From Thioalkalivibrio sp. XN279 (lineage in GTDB: Bacteria; Pseudomonadota; Gammaproteobacteria; Steroidobacterales; XN24), in contig NZ_JAANBD010000027.1 of assembly GCF_011089885.1 (NCBI RefSeq), positions 491,673 through 555,672 on the forward strand: a stretch of DNA of 64,000 bases. The letters run 5' to 3'. Within the stretch, counting starts at the first letter, position 1. Each line of letters opens with the position of its first letter. Below are positions 27,078 through 42,164 of the stretch, one piece after another. The position numbers and the translations under genes are program-made. The notes under the pieces were generated by a model that saw nothing but the letters and a program-made list of their open reading frames with translations, had not been told where the DNA came from and ran no database searches.

Positions 27078-28127
27078 GGGCAAACCCCGCCCCGTCACCA
27101 GGTAGGTGGCGAAACTGCCGAGCCAGTGGCTGCCGGCGTAATGCGCATCACTCACGCCGGCCAGGCCCGACCGGGCGTGCGCCGCGGCCGCGGCGCGCAG
27201 GCTGATGCGCCTGGGGTCGCCGGCCGGCAACCCGGCGGCGATGCCCTCCAGCATCCACGCGCGGCTCAGGTTCAGGCCGTCGATGTGCGCCAGCTTGCCG
27301 TCCGTGCGATCGGTGACCCGCGCCACCGGGAGCCACTCCGCGTCGCCGTCCTCCGGCAGGCCGGGCATGAAATTCGCCAGCCACGCCGCAAATTCTGCCG
27401 GCGGCAGCAGGCGGCGCACCAGGTCGGCCTCGGCCAGGCAGGGCGAAAGAAAATCGTGGCCCGAGGGCTCGTAGGCCAGCGGGCAGTCCCGGTCGCCGAG
27501 GTACAGTGTGCGCGAAGTGTCCTCGATGAGCGCGGCAAGCTCGGCGTCGCCCGCCAGGCGCGCCCAGTCCAGGGCCAGCCCGAAGGCGAAGGCCGTCTGC
27601 GAGTGTTCGCCGGAGCGGATGGGATAGGCCAGCTTCGGCAACCATGTCTTCAGGCGCTGCGCGGCGACGGCTTCCAGCGGGGCGAGCGCCTGTGACCAGC
27701 GGCGCGCCTCGGGGTCGTCCCACTCGCGCAGCTCCGCGCCGAGCTGCAACAGCCAGGCCAGTCCGTAGGGGCGCTCGAACCCCTCCCGTCCCGGGGCCTC
27801 GAGATACGCCACTTCAGCCAGGATGCCCGCGGCCGTGAGGCTGCGCGCCAGCGCGGCGCGCGCCGCGGGCGCGAACGCGGCGTCGGGCTCCAGCCGCGCC
27901 AGCCGGGCGAGCAGCCAGTGACCATGCACCGAGGAGTGCCAGTCGAAGCAACCCCAGAACACGGGCGTCAGCTCGCGCGGCGGCCTCGCGTCCGCGTCAT
28001 CGTTGAGCACGTGCGCGATCTTGTTGGGGTATTCGCGATGCACGCAGGACAGCGCCAGCTCCGCGAAGCGCCCCGCGACCGAGGGATCGAGCATCATGCC
28101 GGCCAGCGCCAGTGCCGCGACGCTCAT
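27033..28127 (-). CDS. DUF2891 family protein
   Basis: 364-residue soluble protein with the DUF2891 features [20 protein letters not shown] near the N-terminus, [33 protein letters not shown] and [15 protein letters not shown]. The repeated helical pattern with conserved His, Trp and Asp suggests an alpha/alpha-barrel, glycosidase-like fold, but no activity is established. Start ATG 28127 overlaps the stop of the HIT gene (ATGA), so the two form a pair. No signal peptide is evident. Confidence 0.85.
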   Translation of the reverse strand: MSVAALALAGMMLDPSVAGRFAELALSCVHREYPNKIAHVLNDDADARPPRELTPVFWGCFDWHSSVHGHWLLARLARLEPDAAFAPAARAALARSLTAAGILAEVAYLEAPGREGFERPYGLAWLLQLGAELREWDDPEARRWSQALAPLEAVAAQRLKTWLPKLAYPIRSGEHSQTAFAFGLALDWARLAGDAELAALIEDTSRTLYLGDRDCPLAYEPSGHDFLSPCLAEADLVRRLLPPAEFAAWLANFMPGLPEDGDAEWLPVARVTDRTDGKLAHIDGLNLSRAWMLEGIAAGLPAGDPRRISLRAAAAAHARSGLAGVSDAHYAGSHWLGSFATYLVTGRGLPSGAEARGQEAQRDE

Positions 28128-28471
28128 TGCGGCTGCAGCATGCGGCCGAGCGGGCGACCGCCCACCAGGTGCAGGTGCAGGTGATACACCTCCTGGCCGC
28201 CATGCGCATTGCAGTTGATGATGAGCCGGTAGCCGTCCTCGGCCAGGCCCTCCTGGCGCGCGATGTCGCGGGCCACGCAGAACATGTGCCCGACCAGCTC
28301 CGCGTCACCGTCCTCGATGTCGTTGGCCGTGGGGATCGGTTTCACCGGGATGATGAGCACGTGCACGGGGGCCTGGGGATGGATGTCGCGGAAGGCCACG
28401 ACCCGCTCGTCGCGGTAGACGAAATCCGCGGGCAGTTCGCCGGCAATGATCTTTTCGAACAAAGTGGGCAT
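28124..28471 (-). CDS. hinT: HIT family nucleotide-binding protein (HinT-like)
   Basis: 115-residue histidine-triad protein; HinT enzymes hydrolyse AMP-lysine-type phosphoramidates. The triad is H97-H99-H101 in [12 protein letters not shown], and the N-terminal [19 protein letters not shown] is typical of HinT. Length agrees with E. coli HinT (119). Upstream gene of the DUF2891 pair; divergent from the lipoprotein gene at 28589. Confidence 0.93.
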   Translation of the reverse strand: MPTLFEKIIAGELPADFVYRDERVVAFRDIHPQAPVHVLIIPVKPIPTANDIEDGDAELVGHMFCVARDIARQEGLAEDGYRLIINCNAHGGQEVYHLHLHLVGGRPLGRMLQPQ

Positions 28472-28554
28472 GCGTCGCTCTCCTTGTCGCTGCCGTGGAT
28501 GCCAGCCCGGAGTGTGGCAGCGCCGCCCCGCGCCCGCAACGCGCGCCCGCGACC

Positions 28555-28560
28555 TATAAT
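28555..28560 (+). promoter_or_regulatory. Consensus -10 box upstream of the LEA-type lipoprotein gene
   Basis: A perfect TATAAT lies 28 bases before the ATG at 28589 in an otherwise very GC-rich gap. No recognisable -35 element is found 16-18 bases upstream, so activity may depend on an activator. Confidence 0.45.
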
Positions 28561-28588
28561 GGCGGTCTTGAGCGCACCGGAGAACGCC

Positions 28589-29047
28589 ATGTCGAGGTTG
28601 ATTGCATTGCTTGCCGCCCTGGGGCTGTTGCTGTCCGCCGGCGGCTGCGCCAGCGTGAGCTCGCTGGAGACGCCCGAACTGCAGCTGACGAGCTTTCGCG
28701 TGCTCGAGCACGAGCAGGACGCCCTCGAACAGCGCTTCGCGGTCGGCTTGCGGGTGATCAATCCCAACAACCGCGACATCGACATCCAGGGCCTGGACTT
28801 CAGTCTCGACCTGAACGGCCGCCGCCTCGCGCGCGGCGTGAGCGATAGCGGCTTCCTGCTGCCGCGGCTCGGCGAGGCGGAGACTACCGTGGTGGTCACC
28901 ACCTCGCTGTTCGACGTGCTGCGCCAGGCCATGCAGCTGGGCAGCCAGGAAGAGGCCCTGGAATACCGCTTGCGTGGCCGGCTGCACCTTGGCGGGATGT
29001 TCCTGCGCAGCATTCCTTTCGATCGCAGCGGCACCCTGGAACAGTAA
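28589..29047 (+). CDS. LEA type 2 family lipoprotein
   Basis: 152-residue protein with a lipoprotein signal (lipobox LSAGGC, Cys20) and one LEA-2/WHy-type beta-sandwich domain, seen in [40 protein letters not shown] and [12 protein letters not shown]. Single-domain bacterial WHy lipoproteins of this type are widespread and linked to envelope or desiccation stress, without a defined mechanism. GGAG precedes the ATG by 5 bases. It faces away from the HIT gene and converges on the HExxH protein. Confidence 0.82.
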   Translation: MSRLIALLAALGLLLSAGGCASVSSLETPELQLTSFRVLEHEQDALEQRFAVGLRVINPNNRDIDIQGLDFSLDLNGRRLARGVSDSGFLLPRLGEAETTVVVTTSLFDVLRQAMQLGSQEEALEYRLRGRLHLGGMFLRSIPFDRSGTLEQ

Positions 29048-29060
29048 GGGCCGGCAGCCT

Positions 29061-29561
29061 TCAGCTCTCCCGCAGCCGCCAGGTCGGGCGGCCGTCGGCA
29101 TCCGCCAGGTGATATTGCTGGAGCCACTGCAGCGCGTCGTCGGCGTCCTGCTCGAACCAGGCGCGCGTCGCGCCGAGCCTGAAAGAGTAGCCCCAGGCAT
29201 CCATGTCCGCGAACATGCGCGCCCGGCCGAAGCCGGGCAGCTCGTCCGCGAGCAGGACCTGCAGGTAACAGACCCCGTTCTCCTCGTCGTAACCGCCGCC
29301 GGCGTCGGTATCCAGCGCTGACCGTCGCTCGGGCGACATGCAGACATAGTGGCATGCTTCGTGGAGCACCGAGTGCAGCGGCGTATCCGCACGTGCATAC
29401 AGCACGTCGCCGCGCAGGCCCGCCTCGCGCTCGCCCCACCACGAGCCCGGGATCTCGGCACCGGCAGGAACCCGGGCCAGCGTCATGCCGTAGCGGGCGA
29501 GGAGTCGTTGCACGCCTGATTCGAAACCGTCGCCGAGCACGACGACTTCCGGCTCGCTCAA
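29061..29561 (-). CDS. Uncharacterised protein with HExxH metallopeptidase-like motif
   Basis: Family not recognised. The 166-residue protein contains HEACH at 67-71 inside [14 protein letters not shown], a zincin-type HExxH, with glutamates E93/E94 in [13 protein letters not shown] about 22-23 residues later that could be the third ligand. The C-terminal half is aromatic ([20 protein letters not shown]). No signal peptide or membrane segment is seen, so it is probably cytosolic. TTG start at 29561 overlaps the lptE stop (TTGA), tying it to the leuS-lptE transcript. Confidence 0.65.
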   Translation of the reverse strand: MSEPEVVVLGDGFESGVQRLLARYGMTLARVPAGAEIPGSWWGEREAGLRGDVLYARADTPLHSVLHEACHYVCMSPERRSALDTDAGGGYDEENGVCYLQVLLADELPGFGRARMFADMDAWGYSFRLGATRAWFEQDADDALQWLQQYHLADADGRPTWRLRES

Positions 29562-30049
29562 GGATCGAGACCCGCCAGCTGGCGCGTAATCAGCCCGGCG
29601 ATGTCGCGCGCGAGCGCCTCGCGCAACATCTCTTCCTCCTGCTGCTTGCCGAGGATGTCACGCTCGTTGTAGGGGAACACCCGGCTGCGGCTCACGCGCT
29701 GCGGGGCGAGCAGGATCCCTGCCGTGCCTTCGACCTCGTACTGGGCGACGTAAAAGACCTCGTACTCGGTCGGCCGGTTCTGCGCCGACACCGACTTCAC
29801 CCGGCGGCCGTAGCGCTCGTCGACGATGCGCAACGTCGCCGTCCCCGCAGTTGCATCCTGGGTCAGCACCACCCCCGCCGCCGCCAGCGAGCGGCGCAGC
29901 TGCACCGCCAGGTCGGAGTTCGGATCCGGCACGGCCAGGTAGACCTTGGCGAGCTCCGGCGGAAAGCTGCTGACGCCCTGCAGCTGGAAACCACAGGCCG
30001 AGGCGGCAAGGGCGAGACAGGCCAGCGGCAGGGCGATGATGCGGCGCAT
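29558..30049 (-). CDS. lptE: LPS-assembly lipoprotein LptE
   Basis: Outer-membrane lipoprotein that plugs the LptD barrel in LPS export. The 163-residue protein has a lipoprotein signal (Cys19 in LALAASACGFQLQG), and the typical CGFQLQG start of mature LptE. Central EYEVFYVAQYEVEG and the C-terminal SRSRVFPYNERDILGKQQEE match the family. Three bases downstream of leuS, as in other gammaproteobacteria. Confidence 0.93.
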   Translation of the reverse strand: MRRIIALPLACLALAASACGFQLQGVSSFPPELAKVYLAVPDPNSDLAVQLRRSLAAAGVVLTQDATAGTATLRIVDERYGRRVKSVSAQNRPTEYEVFYVAQYEVEGTAGILLAPQRVSRSRVFPYNERDILGKQQEEEMLREALARDIAGLITRQLAGLDP

Positions 30050-30052
30050 GCG

Positions 30053-32680
<2,628 letters not shown>

Positions 32681-34195
32681 TTACCGCCCCGCGCTGTTGC
32701 GGCGCAAAGCCGCGAGCAGGAACAGCAGCGCCGCCGCCCCCGCCAGGGGTGTATCGCCCATGCGCAGCCACGGCGTCATGCCCTGCATGGGGACCACCGC
32801 GCCGATGACGACCTCGGGCTCGAACTGCCGGGAGCGCGCCACCACCTGGCCATGGGGATCGATCACGGCCGTGATGCCGTTGTTGGTGGCGCGCAGCATC
32901 CAGCGCCCGGTCTCCATGGCCCGCATGCGGGCGATCTGCAGGTGCTGGTGGGGCGCGATGGTGTCGCCGAACCAGGCGTCGTTGCTGACGTTGACCAGGA
33001 GCTGTGCGGCCGGGAAGAACACGCGCTGCTGGGCGCCGAAAGCGTCCTCGTAGCAGATCGTGGGGGCGACCGGCACACCGGCCAGCGTCATCGGCCCCGG
33101 GTCGGGCGGCCCCGGTGCGATGTCACTGTAGGGCAGGCTCATCATGCGCATCACCTCGCGCACGAAACCCGGCACCGGGAAATACTCGCCGAAGGGCACC
33201 AGCTGGCGCTTGCGGTAGATCTCCGGCTCGCCGCCGAGGGACACCAGGGTGTTGTAGTAGCGCCCGTCGCGCGGGTCCCGCTCGAGGATGCCCATGAGCA
33301 GTTCGCTGCCCGCCTCGCGGGCCCGCGCGTCGAGCGTTTCGAGGAACTCGATCTCCTCGTGCAGCAGCGCCGGCAGCGCCGCCTCAGGCCAGATCAGGAG
33401 GTCGGTGCCCCAGTAGGGCTCGGTCAGCCGCAGGTAAAGCTCGCGGGTGGGCTCGAGCTGCGTCTGCAGCCATTTCTCGTCCTGGCCCACGGCGCCCTGG
33501 ATCATCGCCACCTGCAGCGGCGGGCCGGCCGGCTGCGTCCACGCCTGCCGCGCGGCGGCGCCGGCGGCCGCGAACAGCGCGAACAGCACGGCGATGGCCG
33601 CAGCGCGACGCGGCAGGTCCTCGCGCAGCAGCGTCACCAGCGCGCCCGCGCCCAGCGCACAGGCCCAGCCCAGGCCATACACGCCGCCGAGCGGCGCCAG
33701 GGTTCCCAGCACGGAATCGGCCTGGCTGTAGCCGAGACTGAGCCAGGGGAAGCCGCTCAGGAACCAGCCCCGGACCCACTCCAGCAACACCCAGGCGGCC
33801 GGCAGCCCGATCAGCCAGCGCGTCGTGCCGGCGGCCGGCAGCCAGCGCGCCGCAGCCCAGCCGAGCAGCGCATAGTAGGCCGCCATCAGCGCGGCCAGCG
33901 CCACGGTCAGGAAGCCGGCCAGCACGGCCGGCGCCTGGCCGAAATCGTGCACCGAGACGAAGGTCCACCAGGTGCCGGCAAGGAAGGCCGCAAAGCCGTA
34001 GAGGAAGCCCAGCCATGCCGCCCGCCCCGGGCTTGCCCCCTGCCAGCACAGGAACAGGACGGCCGGCGACAGCAGGGCAACAGGCCACCAGCCCTGCGGC
34101 GCAAAGGACAGCACCAGCAACAGGCCCGCCGTGACGACGCAAAGCTCGATGAGGCGCGACCGGTACCAGGCCGGCAGTTGCGACCGCGGGAACAT
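32681..34195 (-). CDS. lnt: Apolipoprotein N-acyltransferase
   Basis: Inner-membrane enzyme that adds the third acyl chain to lipoproteins. The 504-residue protein has about six N-terminal membrane helices and a periplasmic nitrilase-like domain whose triad is visible: Glu in LIWPEAALPALL, Lys in YRKRQLVPFGEYFP and Cys in PTICYEDAFG. A GTG one codon upstream (34198) is an alternative start; ATG 34195 lies 4 bases after the corC stop. Part of the ybeZ-ybeY-corC-lnt operon. Confidence 0.96.
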   Translation of the reverse strand: MFPRSQLPAWYRSRLIELCVVTAGLLLVLSFAPQGWWPVALLSPAVLFLCWQGASPGRAAWLGFLYGFAAFLAGTWWTFVSVHDFGQAPAVLAGFLTVALAALMAAYYALLGWAAARWLPAAGTTRWLIGLPAAWVLLEWVRGWFLSGFPWLSLGYSQADSVLGTLAPLGGVYGLGWACALGAGALVTLLREDLPRRAAAIAVLFALFAAAGAAARQAWTQPAGPPLQVAMIQGAVGQDEKWLQTQLEPTRELYLRLTEPYWGTDLLIWPEAALPALLHEEIEFLETLDARAREAGSELLMGILERDPRDGRYYNTLVSLGGEPEIYRKRQLVPFGEYFPVPGFVREVMRMMSLPYSDIAPGPPDPGPMTLAGVPVAPTICYEDAFGAQQRVFFPAAQLLVNVSNDAWFGDTIAPHQHLQIARMRAMETGRWMLRATNNGITAVIDPHGQVVARSRQFEPEVVIGAVVPMQGMTPWLRMGDTPLAGAAALLFLLAALRRNSAGR

Positions 34196-34199
34196 CACC

Positions 34200-35048
34200 T
34201 CAGTCGGTGAGGCGGCGCAGTCGCACCGCGTGGATGCGGCGCCGGTCGGCGCGCAGCACGGTGAAACGCATGCCGCCGAAGGACAGCGACTCGCCCTTGC
34301 GCGGCAAGCGGCCGAGCTCGTGCATCACCAGCCCGCCGACGGTGTCGTAGTCCTCGTCGCTGAAGTCAGTGCCGAGCTCCTCGTTCAGGTCCTCGATGCG
34401 CGCGAGGGCATCGACCCGCCAGATGTCTTCCCGCTCGGGCACGATCAGGACCTCCTCGTCCGGGTCGTGCTCGTCGTCGATTTCGCCCACGATCTGCTCC
34501 AGCACGTCCTCGATGGTGAGCAGGCCGGAGACGCCGCCGTACTCGTCCACCACGATGGCCATGTGGTTGTGGCTGTGGCGGAACTCCTTCAGCAACACGT
34601 TGAGACGCTTGCTCTCGGGGATGAACACCGCGGGGCGCAGGCATTCCTTGATGCGGAAACGAGTGCGGTCGCCTTCGGCGAAGAAGCGCAGCAGGTCCTT
34701 CGCGAGCAGGATGCCGGTGACCTCGTCGCGGTCGTCCGCGATGACGGGGAAACGAGAATGCCCGGATTCGATGATGACTTCGAGCATCTCCTGCGGGGTG
34801 GCGTCACGTTCCAGCACGACCATCTGGCCGCGCGGGATCATGATGTCGCGCACCTGCATGGTGGAGACCTCGAGCACGCCCTCGAGCATCTGGTGTTCGT
34901 CGGCGTCCAGGATCTGCTGGGCACGCGCCTGCTGCAGTATTTCGAGCAGGTCGGCGCGATCGCGCGGTGCAGTGCGCAAGGCGCCGGCAAGGCGGGCCAT
35001 CAGGCCCGTGCGGCGCCCGCCGGTACTCGGAGGTTGGTCGTCAGCCAT
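34200..35048 (-). CDS. corC: CorC/HlyC family CBS-domain protein (YbeX)
   Basis: 282-residue cytosolic protein with two CBS motifs ([39 protein letters not shown]) and a C-terminal CorC_HlyC domain ([20 protein letters not shown]). Members are linked to Mg/Co efflux and, in E. coli YbeX, to ribosome metabolism. ATG 35048 overlaps the ybeY end by 8 bases. An open frame continues upstream inside ybeY but has no family residues. Confidence 0.93.
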   Translation of the reverse strand: MADDQPPSTGGRRTGLMARLAGALRTAPRDRADLLEILQQARAQQILDADEHQMLEGVLEVSTMQVRDIMIPRGQMVVLERDATPQEMLEVIIESGHSRFPVIADDRDEVTGILLAKDLLRFFAEGDRTRFRIKECLRPAVFIPESKRLNVLLKEFRHSHNHMAIVVDEYGGVSGLLTIEDVLEQIVGEIDDEHDPDEEVLIVPEREDIWRVDALARIEDLNEELGTDFSDEDYDTVGGLVMHELGRLPRKGESLSFGGMRFTVLRADRRRIHAVRLRRLTD

Positions 35049-35511
35049 CGTGCGCGTCCGTCTCCTGGTAGGGGTCGGGCCAGCCCAGCTCGGCGAGAAG
35101 CTCCGTCTCCAGGGCCTCCATCTCCGCCGCCTGCGCCGGATCCTGGTGGTCGAACCCAAGCAGGTGAAGGGTACCGTGAATCACCATGTGGGCCCAATGT
35201 GCCTCCGGCGCCTTGCCCTGCGCCGCAGCTTCGGCCGCCACCACCTCGCGGCAGATGACCACGTCACCGAGCAGGGGCAGCCCCAGCTCGGGCGGCAGGT
35301 CGGCGGGGAACGCCAGCACGTTGGTCGGCTTGTCCTTGGCGCGAAACTGGCGGTTCAGGGCCTGGCTCTCGGCGGCGTCCACGATACGGATGCTCAGCTC
35401 GGCCGCGCTGCGGCGGCCGGCAAGTGCGGAACGGGCCCAGTGGCGCAGCTTGGCCACCGCGGGCAGGCCCGTGCGCGTGCCGCTCACCTGCACGTCGATG
35501 CGCACGCTCAC
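35041..35511 (-). CDS. ybeY: Endoribonuclease YbeY
   Basis: Zinc endoribonuclease for 16S rRNA 3' maturation and ribosome quality control. The 156-residue protein has the metal motif [11 protein letters not shown] (three His) and KPTNVLAFP. Start is GTG at 35511, overlapping the ybeZ stop (GTGA); it overlaps corC by 8 bases. The conserved ybeZ-ybeY-corC-lnt order is complete here. Confidence 0.95.
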   Translation of the reverse strand: MSVRIDVQVSGTRTGLPAVAKLRHWARSALAGRRSAAELSIRIVDAAESQALNRQFRAKDKPTNVLAFPADLPPELGLPLLGDVVICREVVAAEAAAQGKAPEAHWAHMVIHGTLHLLGFDHQDPAQAAEMEALETELLAELGWPDPYQETDAHDG

Positions 35512-36467
35512 GCCTCGTCCTCCTGGTGCCGCTGGTAGGCCTCGACGATCCGCTGCACCAGCGGATGACGCACCACGTCGCGCGCGGTGAACCAGGTGAA
35601 GCCGACGCCCTCCACGTCCTGCAGCACGCGCGAGGCATGGCGCAGGCCCGAGACCTTGTTGGCGGGCAGGTCGGTCTGGGTCACGTCGCCAGTCACTACC
35701 GCGCGCGAACCGAAGCCGATGCGCGTGAGGAACATCTTCATCTGCTCGACAGTCGAGTTCTGCGCCTCGTCGAGGATCACGAAGGCCTCGTTCAGGGTGC
35801 GGCCGCGCATGAAGGCCAGCGGCGCCACCTCGATGACGTGGCGCTCCATGAGCTTCGCGACGCGCTCGAAGCCGAGCATCTCGTACAGTGCGTCGTACAT
35901 GGGGCGCAGGTAGGGATCGACCTTCTGCGACATGTCACCGGGCAGGAAACCGAGCCGCTCGCCGGCCTCGACCGCCGGACGCACCAGCACGATGCGCCGC
36001 ACCTCGTCGCTTTCCAGCGCTTCCACCGCGCGCGCCACGGCGAGGTAGGTCTTCCCGGTGCCCGCGGGCCCGATGCCGAAGCACAGGTCGTGCTCGCGCA
36101 TGGACTCCAGGTACCGGCCCTGGTTCGGGCCGCGGCCGCGAATGACGCCGCGGCGGGTGCGGATTTCCCCCGGCGCATGTTCGTCGGGCGCCGCGTAGAG
36201 GCCAGATTCCTGCAAGGCCGTGTGCACGACCTGCGGGCTGATGTTCTCCTCTGCCGCCTGCTCGAACAGCGACACCAGCAGCCGTTCTGCCGCCTCCACT
36301 GCGGGCGTCGGGCCCTCGAGCTGGAACAGGTTGCCGCGCGGGCGGACCTGCACACCGAGGCGGCGCTCGATCTGCTTCAGGTGCTCGTCGAACTGGCCGC
36401 ACAGGTTGGCGAGACGCTGGTTGTCATCTGGCTCGAGTACCAGGTCCCTGACGAGGTTGGCGTTCAA
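35508..36467 (-). CDS. ybeZ: PhoH-like ATPase YbeZ
   Basis: 319-residue PhoH-family NTPase acting with YbeY. N-terminal KH-like segment (about 1-110), Walker [14 protein letters not shown], Walker [12 protein letters not shown] and the conserved [20 protein letters not shown]. Start is a TTG at 36467 giving [18 protein letters not shown], which aligns with E. coli YbeZ; no ATG fits better. 15 bases after miaB. Confidence 0.94.
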   Translation of the reverse strand: MNANLVRDLVLEPDDNQRLANLCGQFDEHLKQIERRLGVQVRPRGNLFQLEGPTPAVEAAERLLVSLFEQAAEENISPQVVHTALQESGLYAAPDEHAPGEIRTRRGVIRGRGPNQGRYLESMREHDLCFGIGPAGTGKTYLAVARAVEALESDEVRRIVLVRPAVEAGERLGFLPGDMSQKVDPYLRPMYDALYEMLGFERVAKLMERHVIEVAPLAFMRGRTLNEAFVILDEAQNSTVEQMKMFLTRIGFGSRAVVTGDVTQTDLPANKVSGLRHASRVLQDVEGVGFTWFTARDVVRHPLVQRIVEAYQRHQEDEA

Positions 36468-36482
36468 GTTCGCTGTCGGACC

Positions 36483-37850
36483 TCAGGCTGAACGGGGCAG
36501 GACGTCCTCGACGCCGACCACGCGGCCGCGCAAGGAATTGGGCAGGGCCTCGGTGACCAGCACGTCGACGAAGCGGCCGACCAGGCCCGGCTCGCCGTCG
36601 AAGTTCACCCAGCGCATGTTGCCGGTGCGTCCCGCCAGCTGGCGCGGACTCTTGCGCGACGGGCGCTCCACCAGCACGCGCTCCACGCCGCCGACCATGG
36701 CGGCACTGATCGCCGCAGCGTGCTGGTTGATACGGTGCTGGAGCAGCGCCAGGCGACGCTGCTTCTCGGCCGTGGTGACGTCGTCGGGCAGCGAGGCCGC
36801 GGGCGTACCGGGGCGGCGGCTGTAAATGAAGCTGAAGGACTGGTCGAAGCCGACGTCCTCGATGAGCTTCATGGTGTAGTCGAAATCCTGCGCCGTCTCG
36901 CCGGGGAAGCCGACGATGAAGTCCGAGCTGATGCTGATGCCGGGGCGCGCCTCGCGCACGCGGCGGATCTTCTGGCGGTACTCGAGCGCCGTGTGGCCGC
37001 GTTTCATCATCGCCAGCACGCGGTCCGAGCCGCTCTGCACGGGGAGATGCAGGTACGGCGCCAGTTCCGGCACCTCCGCATAGGCCTGCACCAGGCTGTC
37101 GGTGAACTCGACCGGGTGCGAGGTGGTGAAGCGAATCCGGTCGATCCCGTCCACGGCGGCGACGAAGCGGATCAGGGCGGCGAGGTCCGCCGTCGTGCCG
37201 TCGTGCATGGGGCCGCGGTAGGCGTTCACGTTCTGGCCGAGCAGGTTGATCTCGCGCACGCCCTGGGCCGCCAGCTGCGCCACTTCCACGATGACGTCGT
37301 CGAAGGGCCGGCTGACCTCCTCGCCGCGCGTGTAGGGCACGACGCAGAAGCTGCAGTACTTGCTGCAGCCTTCCATCACGGAGACGAACGCCGTCGGACC
37401 CTCCGCGCGCGGCTCAGGCAGGCGGTCGAATTTCTCGATCTCCGGGAAGGAGATGTCCACCGCCGGCTTGCGGCTGCGGCGCACATCCTCGAGCATCGCC
37501 GGCAGGCGATGCAGGGTCTGCGGGCCGAAAACGACGTCGACGAAAGGCGCACGCTCCAGGATGGCCTCGCCCTCCTGGCTCGCCACGCAGCCGCCGACCC
37601 CGATCACCACCCCGGGCCGCGCCGCCTTCAGTTCGCGCCAGCGGCCCAGCAGGGAGAACACCTTCTCCTGTGCCTTCTCGCGGATGGAGCAGGTGTTCAG
37701 CAGCAGGACGTCGGCTTCCTCGGGCGACGCCGCCGGCTCGAAGCCGTGCGACTCGCGCAGGACGTCCGCCATCTTCGAGGAGTCGTACTCGTTCATCTGG
37801 CACCCGAAGGTGCGGATGAAGAGCTTGCCGCCGGGCTTGTGCGCGTTCAT
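36483..37850 (-). CDS. miaB: tRNA-2-methylthio-N6-dimethylallyladenosine synthase MiaB
   Basis: Radical-SAM methylthiotransferase for A37 of tRNAs. The 455-residue protein has the N-terminal cluster cysteines ([36 protein letters not shown]), the radical-SAM CxxxCxxC in [17 protein letters not shown] and a C-terminal TRAM domain. Head of the miaB-ybeZ-ybeY-corC-lnt series, 10 bases after ssb, so ssb may contribute to its transcription. Confidence 0.96.
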   Translation of the reverse strand: MNAHKPGGKLFIRTFGCQMNEYDSSKMADVLRESHGFEPAASPEEADVLLLNTCSIREKAQEKVFSLLGRWRELKAARPGVVIGVGGCVASQEGEAILERAPFVDVVFGPQTLHRLPAMLEDVRRSRKPAVDISFPEIEKFDRLPEPRAEGPTAFVSVMEGCSKYCSFCVVPYTRGEEVSRPFDDVIVEVAQLAAQGVREINLLGQNVNAYRGPMHDGTTADLAALIRFVAAVDGIDRIRFTTSHPVEFTDSLVQAYAEVPELAPYLHLPVQSGSDRVLAMMKRGHTALEYRQKIRRVREARPGISISSDFIVGFPGETAQDFDYTMKLIEDVGFDQSFSFIYSRRPGTPAASLPDDVTTAEKQRRLALLQHRINQHAAAISAAMVGGVERVLVERPSRKSPRQLAGRTGNMRWVNFDGEPGLVGRFVDVLVTEALPNSLRGRVVGVEDVLPRSA

Positions 37851-37860
37851 CGGTCCCCGG

Positions 37861-38307
37861 TCAGAAAGGAATGTCGTCCTCGAAGGGCTCTTCCTTGCGG
37901 CCGCCCGAAGAGGAACTGCCCGCGGACGAGCGGTAGTCGTCGTCCCGGCTCGCCGGGGCGCCGCCGCCAGGCCGGCCGCCGAGCATCTGCATGTCGCGGG
38001 CGACGATCTCGGTGGTGTACCGATCGTTGCCGTCCTTGTCCTGCCACTTGCGCGTCTGCAGGCGACCCTCGACGTACACCTGGGAGCCCTTGCGCAGGTA
38101 TTCGCGCGCGGTCTCGGCCAGCTTGTCGAACATCACGATGCGATGCCACTCGGTCTCCTCGACCCAGTCGCCGCTCTGCTTGTCCCGGCGCCGGTCGCTG
38201 GTCGCGACGTTGAAGTTGGTGACGGTCAGCCCGCCGGGAGTGGTCCGTGACTCCGGATCCGCGCCCAGGTTGCCCACCAGGATGACCTTGTTGATACCGC
38301 GCGCCAT
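37861..38307 (-). CDS. ssb: Single-stranded DNA-binding protein
   Basis: 148-residue SSB: OB fold at about 1-110 ([54 protein letters not shown]), a glycine/serine-rich linker and the acidic tip PFEDDIPF that recruits partner proteins. Length is near the E. coli value (178) with a shorter linker. Divergent from uvrA, as in E. coli. Confidence 0.96.
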   Translation of the reverse strand: MARGINKVILVGNLGADPESRTTPGGLTVTNFNVATSDRRRDKQSGDWVEETEWHRIVMFDKLAETAREYLRKGSQVYVEGRLQTRKWQDKDGNDRYTTEIVARDMQMLGGRPGGGAPASRDDDYRSSAGSSSSGGRKEEPFEDDIPF

Positions 38308-38513
38308 GTGCGTCCCTCGCTCGTCGTGTTGCCGGGCCGCTCGCCCGGACTCAAAGAATAGCCGTCTAGTCTAGCCTGAACAGCCCCGAATCTCACGCGC
38401 GCCGGCCGGAAACCGGCCCTTGACCGGGGTCGAAACGGGAGGCTGGGACGCGGTGAGCGCCGCGGCGACATTTGTGCGTATAGTAACGAGTTCGGCCCAG
38501 TCACACGGTACCC
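38308..38513. other. ssb/uvrA divergent intergenic region
   Basis: The 206-base gap holds a TATAGT at 38479-38484, 29 bases before the uvrA ATG and a plausible -10 box, but no -35 at 16-18 bases. On the ssb side a TATTCT-like box is the best candidate. I looked for a LexA box (CTGT, eight bases, ACAG, or the TTAGTA-type palindrome) and found none, so SOS control of uvrA is not supported by the sequence. Confidence 0.4.
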
Positions 38514-41381
<2,868 letters not shown>

Positions 41382-41385
41382 CCTG

Positions 41386-41745
41386 ATGCGCCTGCGCCTG
41401 CCGCTGCTGTTGCTCCTGCTCGCCGTGGCGGCGCTGCTCAGCGTCTGGCGCCCGGCGCCGGACACGGGCGCCGCGGCAAGCCTGCCGCCGGAAGCCCGCG
41501 CCACCCTGCAGCTCATCGCACAGGGCGGCCCGTTCCCGCACCGCCAGGACGGCACCGTGTTCCACAACCGCGAGCGGCTGCTGCCGCAGCGACCCACCGG
41601 CTACTATCGCGAATTCACGGTGCGCACGCCGGGCGTAACTCATCGCGGCGCGCGCCGCATCGTCACCGGCGGCGACCCACCCGAGGTGTACTACTACACC
41701 GAGGACCACTACCGCAGTTTCCGGCAGCTGGAGCTGTCGCCGTGA
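41386..41745 (+). CDS. Secretable guanyl-type ribonuclease (RNase Sa/barnase family)
   Basis: 119-residue N1/T1-superfamily ribonuclease with an N-terminal signal or anchor (about 4-21, a run of Leu). Compared with Streptomyces RNase Sa, all active-site residues are present: general base E76 in YYREFTV, R91 in ARRIVTG and general acid H108 in YTEDHYRSF; LPPEARATLQLI, GGPFPHRQDGTVFHNRE match segment by segment. The disulfide cysteines of RNase Sa are missing. The next gene encodes a barstar-like inhibitor. Predicted to act outside the cytoplasm. Confidence 0.88.
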   Translation: MRLRLPLLLLLLAVAALLSVWRPAPDTGAAASLPPEARATLQLIAQGGPFPHRQDGTVFHNRERLLPQRPTGYYREFTVRTPGVTHRGARRIVTGGDPPEVYYYTEDHYRSFRQLELSP

Positions 41746-42164
41746 ACCCGCCCGTCACCCCGCAGCTGCTGCGGGACGCGGCAGCCGGCGGCGTGATCGA
41801 AGTCGCCCCCGGGGACACCGAGAGGGTGCTCGAGGCCGCCGCCGCCGCGGGCTTGTGCAGCGTGCGCATCGATCTTGCAGGCTGCCGCAGCAAGGCCGAA
41901 CTGCTGGCACGCATCGCCGATGCGCTGGAGTTCCCCTGGTGGTTCGGCCAGAATTGGGACGCACTGGCAGACTGCCTGGGCGATCTCGAGTGGCTGCCGG
42001 CCGCGGGTTACGTGCTCCTGCTCGAGGGCGCCGACGACCTGCGGCGCGCCGCAGCGCACGACTACGCCACGGTCACCGAGGTGTTCGCTGCTGCAGCGCG
42101 CGGCTGGCGCGAGCACAACACGCCCTTCTGGGTGTTCATCAGCGGCGCAAAGGAAAGCACATGA
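41742..42164 (+). CDS. Barstar family ribonuclease inhibitor
   Basis: 140-residue protein with a barstar domain: DLAGCRSKAELLARIADALE followed by FPWWFGQNWDALADCLGDLE, the helix that plugs the barnase active site, with both aspartates (WDALADCL) kept. GTG start overlaps the ribonuclease stop (GTGA), so enzyme and inhibitor are translationally coupled. Its presumed job is to protect the cell from the RNase before export; this is inference from barnase/barstar. Confidence 0.9.
   Translation: MNPPVTPQLLRDAAAGGVIEVAPGDTERVLEAAAAAGLCSVRIDLAGCRSKAELLARIADALEFPWWFGQNWDALADCLGDLEWLPAAGYVLLLEGADDLRRAAAHDYATVTEVFAAAARGWREHNTPFWVFISGAKEST

Noticed and set aside
38308..38513. Possible SOS (LexA) box between ssb and uvrA
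   Set aside because: Neither the enterobacterial CTGT-N8-ACAG pattern nor the TTAGTA-type palindrome is present.
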